Shown: positions 23,377 to 31,807, counted from the stretch's first letter. The stretch is 34,590 nt of DNA from Gallionellales bacterium GWA2_55_18 (GCA_001801055.1 MGWP01000058.1:1-34590); one strand, 5' to 3'. Notes: generated by a model from the letters alone, not told the origin. Numbers and translations are program-made.

Positions 23377-23888
23377 TGATCAGAGGACGGAAGGCAGAGG
23401 ACAGAGGACAGCGGTTTTGTCGCGGCTACGCCGCGCAGCCTTCCAAAGCGTATCGCGCAGCGACACACAATATTCTGTCTTCTGTCTTCTGTCTTCTGAT
23501 GACTGTCTTCTGTCTTCTGTCTTCTGCCCTCTGCCAAGCCGAGGATTTACCCGATCCTACCCGCCTACCGGCCATTATTATTCCCGTAACGGCGATGTGG
23601 GGGAAGCCGCCGCCAGGTTTGCAATCCATTATTATTTCCAAAGTCCGCCGTGCCGCAATTATTGACGGTGAAACTGTCGAATTGAGGGGTAAACATGGTG
23701 ATGCTACATTGATTGAGGTAAGCGAAACTGGCGTAGTGTTGCAGGGAGCACAGGGGCGTCAGGTGTTGACGCTGTTTCCCGATGTGCAAATTATGCAAAA
23801 AGAAATTCAGGCTACGCCCAAATTGTCCGAAAAGGAGGGCGGGTTAGCGCAAAAAACTGAGCTGAAAGCACGCAAGGAGCGTAAATGA
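23361..23888 (+). CDS. mshK: MSHA biogenesis protein MshK-like, with a repeat-encoded signal segment
   Basis: 175 residues from ATG 23361 (ATGs at 23373 and 23376 also possible). The conserved part starts about residue 60: DLPDPTRLPAIIIPVTAMWG, SIIISKVRRAAIIDGETVEL, GVVLQGAQGRQVLTLFPDVQ. This is the PilP/MshK type, a periplasmic link to the secretin. Residues about 1-36 come from the left arm and palindrome of a family E repeat, and residues 37-58 (ILSSVFCLLMTVFCLLSSAL) from its right-arm tandem units. That hydrophobic stretch is the only candidate export signal. The end overlaps mshL by ATGA. Confidence 0.8.
   Translation: MAEGMMIRGRKAEDRGQRFCRGYAAQPSKAYRAATHNILSSVFCLLMTVFCLLSSALCQAEDLPDPTRLPAIIIPVTAMWGKPPPGLQSIIISKVRRAAIIDGETVELRGKHGDATLIEVSETGVVLQGAQGRQVLTLFPDVQIMQKEIQATPKLSEKEGGLAQKTELKARKERK
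23380..23534. repeat. Composite family E repeat, copy 4 (most complete)
   Basis: Left arm of AGAGGACGG / AAGGCAGAGG / ACAGAGGACAG units (23381-23410), palindrome CGCGGCTACGCCGCG (23421-23435), and a long right arm of CTGTCTTCTG units (23476-23534) interrupted once by ATGA. Left and right arms are partial inverted complements. The entire copy is translated in MshK. Confidence 0.75.
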
Positions 23889-25615
23889 GAGTTTCGATAG
23901 GGTTGTGTGCCGGTCTGCTGCTGTTGGCGGGCTGTGCTGCACCGACTGCTCGAAATCAGACAGCGGATGCTATTCGGCGCGAAATGAGTCATGCCGTGCA
24001 GGATAGCGTCAGGCCAAGCAGGATGGATGAGGTAAATAACGCCTTGCTGCCGCCGCTGACGATGAGTCTGCCCAAGATAGGCAAGCCGCAGGAAACAAAA
24101 TTCGATTTAACCGTCAACGACACGCCGGTCGGGCAAGTGTTTATGGCGATTGTGTCTGGCACGCGCTACAGTATGCTGTTGCATCCGGATGTTAGCGGCA
24201 GCATCTCCCTGAATTTAAAGGATGTGACGGTATTTGAAGCGCTCGAAGCGATTCGCGAGGTGTATGGCTATGAGTACAAGCTTGATGGTTCGCGGATATA
24301 TATCCAGCCACTAGCCTTGCAGACGCGACTATTTCAGGTGAATTATCTGACTGCGACGCGAGCAGGTTCGTCATCACTATCGGTGCAATCGACGTCAGGC
24401 GGCACAAGTAGCACAAGCAACCCAAGCAACCCAAGCAACCCAAACAACCCAAACAACCCAAACAACCCAAACAACCCAAACAACCCAAACAATACCGGTA
24501 GTACGAGCAGCTCGGGTGGGACTGGCAGCAGCAATGTCACCATGACAACCAATACCAGAGCCAATTTTTGGTTGGAATTGGAAGCTTCGTTAAAAGCCAT
24601 AGTTGGCAATGAGCCGGGGCGTAGCGTGGTACTCAATTTAATGTCCGGGGTGATCGTGATTCGCGCCATGCCTAACGAACTAAAGAGCGTGGCCGCTTAT
24701 CTGAAGGCTTCGCAGATTTCGATTGAACGCCAAGTCATACTGGAAGCCAAAATTGTTGAGGTGCAGTTGAATGATAATTTTCAGTCTGGCGTAAATTGGG
24801 GCGTATTCAAGCGTAATCCCAATAGCCGCGTCGTCTTGGGGCAAGTGTCACCAGGTGGTTCGCTTACTACAAATGGCGGAGCAATGACGAACGGAACGGT
24901 AAACCTTAGTGCTGCTGGAGCTATGTCAGTTGCACAAGGATTAAGTGGAGCTACGGGAGCATTATTTGGCCTAGCGTTTCAGACCGGAAATTTTGCCGCC
25001 ATGTTGGATTTTCTGGAAACTCAAGGTAATGTGCATGTGTTATCCAGCCCACGCATCGCAACCGTAAATAACCAAAAGGCTATTTTGAAAGTTGGCACAG
25101 ATGAATATTTTATTACTGGCTTTACAAGCACACCGGCTACGACAACAAACAATGTAACGACAGCTGGCACGACTACCGCAACTTATGCCCCAATGTTTTC
25201 AGGAATTGCATTAGACGTGACGCCGAGCATCAACGAGAACAACGAAATCATTTTGCATGTGCATCCGTCGGTAAGCCAGATATCCGAAAAAAACATAGCG
25301 GTAGCCAGTGGTGGAACAGTTCCGATGGCATTAACTTCAATTTCTGAAACAGATAGCATCGTGCGTGCTCACGATGGTCAGATCGTAGTGATCGGCGGAT
25401 TGATGCGCCAAGCAACATTTGACGATCAATCCGGCCTGCCGGGTTTGCCCAAGATGGTGTTCGGGCAAACCAAAAAGCGTACCGAAAAGCGCGAGTTAAT
25501 TATTCTGCTAAAACCCACTGTGGTGGATAGCGACAGGGATTGGTCGGAAGACATCATGCAGAGTCGAGATCGCTTTAACGGACTGCTGAAATCGCCCGCA
25601 AACACCCAACCATGA
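23885..25615 (+). CDS. mshL: MSHA pilus outer-membrane secretin MshL
   Basis: 576 residues. Lipoprotein signal MRVSIGLCAGLLLLAGC with lipidated Cys17; N-domain of STN type (FDLTVNDTPVGQVFMAIVSG, SISLNLKDVTVFEALEAIRE, about 70-140); a low-complexity linker with eight Asn-Pro-x triplets at about 179-203; a second N-domain; and the secretin barrel region VHVLSSPRIATVNNQKAILK through IVVIGGLMRQATFDDQSGLP and RELIILLKPTVV. It forms the multimeric pore through which the pilus leaves the cell. The linker is encoded by a 9-base tandem repeat. Confidence 0.95.
   Translation: MRVSIGLCAGLLLLAGCAAPTARNQTADAIRREMSHAVQDSVRPSRMDEVNNALLPPLTMSLPKIGKPQETKFDLTVNDTPVGQVFMAIVSGTRYSMLLHPDVSGSISLNLKDVTVFEALEAIREVYGYEYKLDGSRIYIQPLALQTRLFQVNYLTATRAGSSSLSVQSTSGGTSSTSNPSNPSNPNNPNNPNNPNNPNNPNNTGSTSSSGGTGSSNVTMTTNTRANFWLELEASLKAIVGNEPGRSVVLNLMSGVIVIRAMPNELKSVAAYLKASQISIERQVILEAKIVEVQLNDNFQSGVNWGVFKRNPNSRVVLGQVSPGGSLTTNGGAMTNGTVNLSAAGAMSVAQGLSGATGALFGLAFQTGNFAAMLDFLETQGNVHVLSSPRIATVNNQKAILKVGTDEYFITGFTSTPATTTNNVTTAGTTTATYAPMFSGIALDVTPSINENNEIILHVHPSVSQISEKNIAVASGGTVPMALTSISETDSIVRAHDGQIVVIGGLMRQATFDDQSGLPGLPKMVFGQTKKRTEKRELIILLKPTVVDSDRDWSEDIMQSRDRFNGLLKSPANTQP
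24419..24490 (+). repeat. In-frame 9-base tandem repeat in mshL
   Basis: Eight copies of a 9-base unit: two AACCCAAGC-type, then six AACCCAAAC-type, encoding Asn-Pro-Ser or Asn-Pro-Asn. Changes in copy number would keep the frame and only lengthen or shorten the linker. Confidence 0.9.
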
Positions 25616-25616
25616 T

Positions 25617-25803
25617 TCAGAGGGCAGAAGACATAACCAATGACTTGGCTGGCGTTGTTTGCCAGCCTAGTCAGATGGCTGGTAGTTTTATCAGAAAACA
25701 GAAGGCAGGCGGTTGTGTGCCGCTACGCGGCACGCTCCGGAGAATTGCGCGGCACAGCCGCGACAAAGCCTCCGTTTTCTGTCTTCTGCCTTCTGTCTTC
25801 TGA
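25617..25803. repeat. Composite family E repeat, copy 5, between mshL and mshM
   Basis: CAGAGGGCAGAAGACA (25618-25633), a second left arm AAAACAGAAGGCAGG (25695-25709), palindrome GTGCCGCTACGCGGCAC (25716-25732), and right arm TTTTCTGTCTTCTGCCTTCT plus GTCTTCTG (25774-25801). The right arm touches the mshM ATG. Confidence 0.7.
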
Positions 25804-25804
25804 T

Positions 25805-26758
25805 ATGTATCTACAGCACTTTGGCCTGCGCGAAGCCCCTTTCACTTTAACCCCCGACACCAGCTTCTTTTTTGCCTGCTCAAGCTATCAGGAAGCGCTG
25901 AATACCTTGTTGGTGGCGGCGCGTAACGGCGAGGGCTTTATCAAGATCACCGGCGAGGTGGGAAGCGGTAAGACGATGTTGTGCCGAAAATTCCTGTCTG
26001 CGTTGAACCAGGGGCGCCAATCGACCACGTTGATCGGCACACAGGATCAAAGCATTGCCATAGCCCCTGCCACGCGCTTCATTACGGCGTATATTCCCAA
26101 TCCCTATCTGGAGCCGCGCGCATTGTTGCAGGCCTTGGTGGAAGAATTTCGGCTGCCGGTAGGCAAGGATGCCGACCAGCATCAGTTGTTGAAGGCGTTG
26201 ACGGGTACGCTGCTGGAATGCGCGCGCAATGGCCCGCGCGTTCTGGTATGTCTGGACGAGGCGCAAGCCATGCCGCTGGAAAGCATCGAGGTGCTGCGCT
26301 TGCTGACCAATCTTGAAACCGAGAAGCGCAAGTTGTTGCAGGTGGTGCTGTTTGGACAGCCGGAGCTGGACGAGCATTTGAGCCACCATTCAATTCGCCA
26401 ACTGCGCCAGCGTATCAGTTTTCAATATGACCTGAAAGGATTGCGCAAGGATGAGCTGGAACGTTATTTGCGCCATCGTTTGGCAGTGGCCGGGTTTTCC
26501 GGCGAAACGCTGTTCAGCAAAAAGGCTATCAGCAAAATGCAACGCATTACACGCGGCACGCCAAGGCTGGTCAACATCGTAGCGCACAAGGCATTGATGC
26601 TGGCGTTTAGCGAGGGTCGGTTGCAAGTGTCCGTCAAGCATATCCGTGACGCCGCCGCCGATACGCCGGAAGTGTACCCGGATTGGCAGCCCTGGATGAT
26701 CGTCGCTTTGCTGGTAATAATGGTGTCATTGGGTGTGGCCTGGATGGTTTTGCAATGA
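25805..26758 (+). CDS. mshM: MSHA biogenesis AAA ATPase MshM (ExeA/GspA-like)
   Basis: 317 residues from ATG 25805, which gives the canonical start MYLQHFGLREAPFTLTPDTS; a longer frame from 25640 would add 55 repeat-encoded residues. Walker A GEVGSGKT at 50-57, Walker B VLVCLDEAQ with Asp151-Glu152, and TRGTPRLVNIVAHKALMLAF in the lid. A C-terminal helix IVALLVIMVSLGVAWMVL anchors it. ExeA-type ATPases assist secretin assembly. There is no ribosome site before 25805, only repeat sequence, so either reinitiation or the longer frame is used. It overlaps mshN by ATGA. Confidence 0.9.
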   Translation: MYLQHFGLREAPFTLTPDTSFFFACSSYQEALNTLLVAARNGEGFIKITGEVGSGKTMLCRKFLSALNQGRQSTTLIGTQDQSIAIAPATRFITAYIPNPYLEPRALLQALVEEFRLPVGKDADQHQLLKALTGTLLECARNGPRVLVCLDEAQAMPLESIEVLRLLTNLETEKRKLLQVVLFGQPELDEHLSHHSIRQLRQRISFQYDLKGLRKDELERYLRHRLAVAGFSGETLFSKKAISKMQRITRGTPRLVNIVAHKALMLAFSEGRLQVSVKHIRDAAADTPEVYPDWQPWMIVALLVIMVSLGVAWMVLQ

Positions 26759-27915
26759 GTGTCATTAATCAGGTTCTGAATCAAATTGAAAAACGCGGTG
26801 GGCAGGGGTTGGCCGGGCAAAGCCTGGTGCGCGCCGTTCCGCCGAGGCGCGATATGCGCAAGCTCAGGATCGTGTTGCTGGTTATGGGCGCGGTACTGGC
26901 TATCGGCTTCATGGCATGGCAATGGCAACAGTCAAAAAAACGGGTCATTGCGCCGACGAGCAATGTCCAGGTTAAACCCGTTACGGTTATTGCCGCTCCG
27001 GCATCCGGCACTATGGGTGAGCCGATGGTTGAAACACTTGCGTCTGCATCGCGGTTGAGTTCGGAATTGAGCGCTGTTTCGTCACCTTCCTTTTCTGAGG
27101 AAAAAAATAACTCTGCCGAACCGGCTAAACCTTCAGGCCTATCAACCAGGCCATTACTAAGCCCGCACAGCTCACCGGTTGGACAGGCCACTACCGTACC
27201 GACACGACCGTCGAACGAATCCAGTAAGCCGTCACCAAGCCGTCGCGGTACATCGACCCCGACTCGTACTATTACATCGGAAAGGCCGCTGGACGAGTCA
27301 GACGAGCCGATGCAAATGCAAGGTGGTTTGCCGAAGAAGCAAATCAGCCCGGCACAACAAGCGGAAGCGGAATTTCACAAGGCGTCCGAATTGGCGCAAC
27401 GGGGAAGTATCTCCGACGCCCTGGCGGGATATGAGGCGGCATTGCGCCTGAATCCGGGGTATGACAAGGCACGGCAGGCTCTGGTGGCATTGCTGCTGGA
27501 AAGCAAGCGTGGTACAGATGCAGAACGGATATTGCACGAGGGGATAAAGAACAGGCCGGAACAGGTGGGTTTTGCCATGTTGCTGGCGCGCTTGCAAGTG
27601 GAACGCGGCGCGGTTGGTGAAGCCTTGGCGACGCTGGACAAATCGTTGCCGTTTGCTAGCCAACAAGCCGATTATCAGGCTTTCCTCGCGGCATTGCTGC
27701 AACGCCAGAATCGCCACAATGAAGCGGTCGCACATTATGAAATTGTGCTGCAACTCGCTCCGAACAATGGTATTTGGCTGATGGGTTACGGCATTTCCCT
27801 GCGGGCGGTGCAACGCAACGCCGAAGCAAAAGACGCGTTCAAGCGCGCGCTTGAAACGCAAATGCTCAGCCCGGAATTGCGGGAGTTCGTGCAGCAAAAA
27901 CTCAAGGGGCTTTGA
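26755..27915 (+). CDS. mshN: MSHA biogenesis TPR protein MshN
   Basis: 386 residues from ATG 26755 (overlapping the mshM stop), beginning MSVINQVLNQIEKRGGQ as MshN proteins do. One helix IVLLVMGAVLAIGFMAW near 40-57, a Ser/Pro/Thr-rich linker (about 85-195), then four or five TPRs (EFHKASELAQRGSISDALAG, GYDKARQALVALLLESKRGT and on). Likely periplasmic, helping assemble the pilus base. It is the last gene of the cluster; no clear terminator is seen in the 72 bases before convergent comF. Confidence 0.9.
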   Translation: MSVINQVLNQIEKRGGQGLAGQSLVRAVPPRRDMRKLRIVLLVMGAVLAIGFMAWQWQQSKKRVIAPTSNVQVKPVTVIAAPASGTMGEPMVETLASASRLSSELSAVSSPSFSEEKNNSAEPAKPSGLSTRPLLSPHSSPVGQATTVPTRPSNESSKPSPSRRGTSTPTRTITSERPLDESDEPMQMQGGLPKKQISPAQQAEAEFHKASELAQRGSISDALAGYEAALRLNPGYDKARQALVALLLESKRGTDAERILHEGIKNRPEQVGFAMLLARLQVERGAVGEALATLDKSLPFASQQADYQAFLAALLQRQNRHNEAVAHYEIVLQLAPNNGIWLMGYGISLRAVQRNAEAKDAFKRALETQMLSPELREFVQQKLKGL

Positions 27916-27987
27916 GAGGCAGAAAACATCGGTGCAACTGTGCCGTAAACGAAACACAAAATAGAGGCAAATAAAAACCGCCTTTTG

Positions 27988-28713
27988 TTACCCGCTTCTT
28001 GAATGCGGCAACGTTCGCGCCACCACCCATGCACTAACTCTGTCTGCTCCACGTTTTTGCACCGCTCCGGCAAGTGCGTTCAGGCTGGCTCCGGTGGTCA
28101 GCACGTCATCCACCAGAGCGACGTGCCTGCCGGTTAGATCCGCATCGCAGCAAAATGCATCGCGCATGTTTTTTTTGCGTTCCTTCCACGGCAGGGCAGA
28201 TTGTGGCAGGGTATCGCGCACGCGCTGGCATGCATTGGGCAACAGTTCGATGCCCAGTCCACACGCGGTTTTGGCGGCGAGCAGTTGCGATTGATTGAAG
28301 CCGCGTTCGCGCAATTTGGCCGGATGCAGCGGCATCGGGATGATGCAGTCGGGCAATTCGGTCTTATCAATGCGGTGCGCCAACTTTTCCGCAAAGGCGT
28401 ATGCCAGAGCGAGCTGTTCGCCGTATTTCATTGCCTGGATCAGCTTGTCGAGCGGGAAGGTATAGCCGAATACGGCGGTGGTGTGGGCGAATAACGGCGG
28501 ATGTTTCAGGCATTGTCCGCATATTTCGCCGGTCGGGGTCGGCAGGGCGCAGCTTGGGCAATACGCCGCGTCGAGATAGGGCAGGGTATCGTCGCATGCC
28601 GCACACCACAACCCCTCGCGGCTCATGCTGCCGCATAGCACACAGGGCTGCGCGGGCAAAAAGTGCTTAATTTCTGCGCTAATGTTCAAAATAACATTGC
28701 GTAAAATTGACAA
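27988..28713 (-). CDS. comF: ComF family phosphoribosyltransferase-like protein
   Basis: 241 residues. Zinc-ribbon CVLC...CAAC and CPSC...CGQC (about 24-75), then a type I phosphoribosyltransferase domain with VALVDDVLTTGASLNALAGA as the PRPP loop. ComF is needed for DNA uptake in some transformable bacteria. The start appears to be TTG at 28713-28711 with AAAGGG seven bases upstream; no in-frame ATG lies earlier. It is convergent to mshN and divergent from bioB. Confidence 0.9.
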   Translation of the reverse strand: MSILRNVILNISAEIKHFLPAQPCVLCGSMSREGLWCAACDDTLPYLDAAYCPSCALPTPTGEICGQCLKHPPLFAHTTAVFGYTFPLDKLIQAMKYGEQLALAYAFAEKLAHRIDKTELPDCIIPMPLHPAKLRERGFNQSQLLAAKTACGLGIELLPNACQRVRDTLPQSALPWKERKKNMRDAFCCDADLTGRHVALVDDVLTTGASLNALAGAVQKRGADRVSAWVVARTLPHSRSG

Positions 28714-28932
28714 ATCATTGCCCTTTCAAGGATGATGCGCCGTTTTCGTTTAACCCGAATTTACCGTAAGGGCGCGATTTATCGCGCCCTTTGGTTGCGG
28801 GGTCAGGACGCGATAAATCGCGCCCCTACAGTATTGCACTATTGATTGGAAAATGGAGTTATTCCATTTCTAAATTAAAAGTGCGATGTCGTGATTATCG
28901 TCGTTTCAAAATAGAATTGGAATCAAACCACT
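28714..28932. repeat. comF-bioB intergenic region with a family C palindromic repeat (28765-28829)
   Basis: CGTAAGGGCGCGATTTATCG leads into GCGCCCTTTG, and after a short gap GACGCGATAAATCGCGCCCC-TAC closes it. This is the same composite as at 8433-8507. Downstream, AT-rich sequence before the bioB ATG may hold its promoter, but I cannot pick convincing hexamers. No BirA operator is recognised. Confidence 0.65.
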
Positions 28933-29928
28933 ATGAGTACCCAAACCATAGAATTCATCCGCCCCACCAAGCAGGCTACCACTCCGCAACGCTGGAGCGT
29001 GCCCGATGTGGAAGCTTTGTTCAAGCTGCCGTTCGCCGATCTGCTGTATCGCGCACAGCAGACTCACCGCAAACATTTTGACCCGAATGCGGTGCAGCTA
29101 TCCACCTTGCTGTCGATCAAGTCCGGTGGCTGCACCGAAGATTGTGGCTATTGCCCGCAATCGGCGTTTAATTCCTCTGGTGTGGAAGACCGGCAAATGC
29201 TTGCTGTGAGCGCAGTGGTGGAGGCCGCGCGCGCCGCGCAACAAAAGGGCGCCGGGCGTTTCTGCATGGGCGCGGCATGGCGCGAGCCGACCGATGAGGA
29301 TATGGAGAGCGTGGTGGAGATGGTCAAGGCGGTGCGCGACTTGGGCATGGAAACCTGCGCCACGCTGGGCATGCTGAACGACGAACAGACCGAGCAACTG
29401 CGGGCCGCCGGGCTGGATTATTACAACCACAACCTGGACACTGCGCCGGAGTTCTACGGCAACATCATCAGCACGCGCGACTACCAGGATCGGCTGGATA
29501 CGCTGGAGCGGGTACGCAAGGCGGGGATGAACGTATGCAGCGGCGGCATCGTCGGCATGGGCGAGAACCTGACGCAGCGCGCCGGGCTGATCGCGCAACT
29601 GGCCAACATGGATCCTTACCCGGAGAGTGTGCCGATCAACAACCTGGTCAGGGTGGAAGGTACGCCTCTGGCACAAGCGGAGGAGCTTGACTCGCTGGAT
29701 TTCGTGCGCACCATCGCGGTGGCGCGAATCACCATGCCTGCGGCGCGTGTGCGGCTCTCCGCCGGACGGCAGCAGATGTCCGATGCGGTGCAGGCATTAT
29801 GTTTCCTCGCTGGCGCAAACTCGATCTTCTATGGTGAGCAATTGCTCACTACTGGCAATCCGGATGTTGAAGCGGATCGAGCCTTGCTCGATAAATTGGG
29901 TATGTACCCGTCTACCGATAAACAATAA
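28933..29928 (+). CDS. bioB: Biotin synthase
   Basis: 331 residues. Radical-SAM cluster ligands Cys67, Cys71 and Cys74 in [13 protein letters not shown], then [68 protein letters not shown] and [20 protein letters not shown] with the Arg of the [2Fe-2S] site. It inserts sulfur into dethiobiotin. Full length. No other bio genes are nearby. Confidence 0.97.
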   Translation: MSTQTIEFIRPTKQATTPQRWSVPDVEALFKLPFADLLYRAQQTHRKHFDPNAVQLSTLLSIKSGGCTEDCGYCPQSAFNSSGVEDRQMLAVSAVVEAARAAQQKGAGRFCMGAAWREPTDEDMESVVEMVKAVRDLGMETCATLGMLNDEQTEQLRAAGLDYYNHNLDTAPEFYGNIISTRDYQDRLDTLERVRKAGMNVCSGGIVGMGENLTQRAGLIAQLANMDPYPESVPINNLVRVEGTPLAQAEELDSLDFVRTIAVARITMPAARVRLSAGRQQMSDAVQALCFLAGANSIFYGEQLLTTGNPDVEADRALLDKLGMYPSTDKQ

Positions 29929-29969
29929 GGCTATTTCCGGTATGGCAGAGGTTTTTTTAGAAGTACTCT

Positions 29970-30422
29970 TTAACTCTGCTCCCAAGGCAACCCAGCCGCC
30001 CTCCACCCGCCGACCGTGTTGCGGTGCTCGTCGGCATCCATGTCGCCCTCGAAGCCTTCCAGCACGTTGTAGCAGTCGCTGTAACCGGCCTGCGTGGCAG
30101 CCGTGGCGGCGTGGTGCGAGCGCGCCCCGCTACGGCACATAAAGAGTACTAAAGCCTCCTTGTCTAATTGCTGTTCGAGCTGGGCGATGAAATGCGGATT
30201 GGGTTTCATGCCGGGGTAGGTTACCCATTCGATTTCTGCGGCGCCGGGTACGCGCCCTACCCAATCCAGCTCGGCGCGACTGCGCACATCCAGCAACTTG
30301 GCTCCGGGAGCGGATTGCAGAATTTCATAGGCCTCGTCCGGATACAGCGTCCCCTTATAGGGCAGATTCATTTCCTTGGCACGTTGTTGTGCGGCTTGCA
30401 GAATGGCGGTGATTTTTCCCAT
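29970..30422 (-). CDS. Rhodanese-domain sulfurtransferase
   Basis: 150 residues from the ATG at 30422-30420 (MGKITAILQAAQQRAKEMNL), with AAGAAAG upstream; longer frames run into intergenic DNA. One rhodanese domain: AKLLDVRSRAELDWVGRVPG, EIEWVTYPGMKPNPHFIAQL and the active-site loop CRSGARSHH with Cys96. Soluble, with no signal. It is divergent from the cation transporter gene. Physiological acceptor unknown. Confidence 0.88.
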   Translation of the reverse strand: MGKITAILQAAQQRAKEMNLPYKGTLYPDEAYEILQSAPGAKLLDVRSRAELDWVGRVPGAAEIEWVTYPGMKPNPHFIAQLEQQLDKEALVLFMCRSGARSHHAATAATQAGYSDCYNVLEGFEGDMDADEHRNTVGGWRAAGLPWEQS

Positions 30423-30503
30423 ATCGATTCTTTCTTTTGAATGTAAGGGTGCGGCGGATGTAGAATTGCCCCCGCACCATGATCGCATACTAGCGCAACC
30501 GAA

Positions 30504-31694
30504 ATGAAAAATCACGCACCTCCTCAGCAATCCAGAGCGGACATCGGGGCTTTCGAGCCAACCAATCCGGAGCGTTTTGCCGCCGCGCAGAAGAGTACCT
30601 GGGTGAGCATCGTTATCAATTTGTTATTGACGTTTTTTCAGGTGGCGGGTGGATTTTTCGCTCACTCGCAAGCCTTGATGGCTGATGGTTTGCATTCCCT
30701 GTCGGATTTGCTTTCCGATGTATTGGTGTTATATGCGAACCGTCACGGCAACCGCCACGCCGATGCCAACCACCCTTATGGCCACGCGCGGGTGGAAACC
30801 GCCGCAACGCTTATCCTGGGGGCTTTTCTTGCTGCGCTCGGCGCGGGGCTGCTGGTGGCTGCCGCAATGCGCTTGCAGCAGCCCGATGCGTTGCGGGCTG
30901 TAAACCCGCTGGCTCTCGCTATCGCGGTTATCGCCCTGATTGCCAAAGAAGGAATGTTCCGTTACATGCTGGCGGTAGCCAAGCGGGTTCGTTCGCAGAT
31001 GCTGGTGGCAAACGCATGGCATGCGCGTTCGGATGCGGCATCTTCATTGGTGGTTATCGTCGGGATTGTCGGCAACCTGCTGGGTTATACCTTTTTTGAT
31101 TTGCTTGCCGCTGCGGTGGTGGGGGTAATGATCGCGCATATGGGCGGGAAACTGGCTCTGGAGGCGATGGCGGAACTGATCGATACCGGCTTGGATGAGG
31201 AGGAGGTCGATGCAATCCGGCAAACCTTGCTCAATACCCACGGTGTGCGAGGGTTGCATGAGTTGCGTACCCGCAAGATGGCGGATAATGCGCTGGTCGA
31301 TGCGCACATTGTGGTTGACCCCAAGATCAGTGTGTCGGAGGGGCATCACATTGCCGAATCGGCGCGTTATGCCGTGCTCAACAAGCATCACGTGATGGAT
31401 GTGATGGTGCATATCGATCCGGAGGACGACATGCAAGCTAAATCCAACGCACATTTGCCGGGACGTCCCGGCCTGCTGGCGCACTTGGCGGAGAGGCTGG
31501 GAGATGCGAGCTTGACGAGCAACCGTGTGGTGTTTCATTATCTGGATGGCAAGGTGGATGCGGAGATATATCTGGCCGCTGTCCGGCAACAGCCCGAGCA
31601 GGCTGATGCGTTGCAGGCACGTTGCGATGAACTGGTGCATGATGATGAATTATTCCGCGCCATTCATGTTCATCGCAGTCATGCGCAAAACTAG
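30504..31694 (+). CDS. Cation diffusion facilitator family transporter
   Basis: 396 residues. Transmembrane helices include VSIVINLLLTFFQVAGGFFA, then the CDF metal motif ADGLHSLSDLLSD (Asp/His ligands), a second at ANAWHARSDAASSLVVIVGI, and a cytoplasmic domain with VDAHIVVDPKISVSEGHHIA and VMDVMVHIDPEDD. CDF proteins export divalent metals such as Zn, Fe, Co or Mn by proton antiport; the metal cannot be told. The extra C-terminal 90 residues (after HIDPEDD) exceed the usual length, like FieF/MamB-type variants with added domains. Confidence 0.88.
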   Translation: MKNHAPPQQSRADIGAFEPTNPERFAAAQKSTWVSIVINLLLTFFQVAGGFFAHSQALMADGLHSLSDLLSDVLVLYANRHGNRHADANHPYGHARVETAATLILGAFLAALGAGLLVAAAMRLQQPDALRAVNPLALAIAVIALIAKEGMFRYMLAVAKRVRSQMLVANAWHARSDAASSLVVIVGIVGNLLGYTFFDLLAAAVVGVMIAHMGGKLALEAMAELIDTGLDEEEVDAIRQTLLNTHGVRGLHELRTRKMADNALVDAHIVVDPKISVSEGHHIAESARYAVLNKHHVMDVMVHIDPEDDMQAKSNAHLPGRPGLLAHLAERLGDASLTSNRVVFHYLDGKVDAEIYLAAVRQQPEQADALQARCDELVHDDELFRAIHVHRSHAQN

Positions 31695-31758
31695 TGCATA
31701 AATAGCTTGCGCCGCCCATTTTTGGTGCAAATATTTTGCGCGCTGCATGGCGGGCTTA

Positions 31759-31807
31759 TGGCACAATGCCAGCCTGCCGTGCGTGAAAAATTGGCACGCT
31801 TCGTGCG
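31759..31807 (+). promoter_or_regulatory. Sigma-54-like promoter sites for glnA (two candidates)
   Basis: TTGGCACGCTTCGTGCGT at 31791-31808 has GG (31793-31794) and GC (31805-31806) exactly ten bases apart, near the TGGCACG-N4-TTGC consensus. A second candidate, TGGCACAATGCCAGC, has GG at 31760-31761 and GC at 31772-31773. NtrC-driven sigma-54 control of glnA is established in relatives. Full NtrC palindromes are not clear; GGTGCAA at 31721 might be a half-site. Confidence 0.65.

Noticed and set aside
24419-24490. CRISPR-like array from the regular spacing of repeats in mshL
   Set aside because: Units are nine bases with no spacers and encode Asn-Pro-x in frame; it is a coding minisatellite.
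25640-25804. 55-residue N-terminal extension of MshM as a real domain
   Set aside because: It is encoded mainly by repeat DNA, and the family start MYLQHFGLREAPF lies downstream; kept only as an alternative start.
28791-29081. 96-codon frame overlapping the start of bioB
   Set aside because: It begins in a palindromic repeat and continues in the wrong frame over bioB; no ribosome site.
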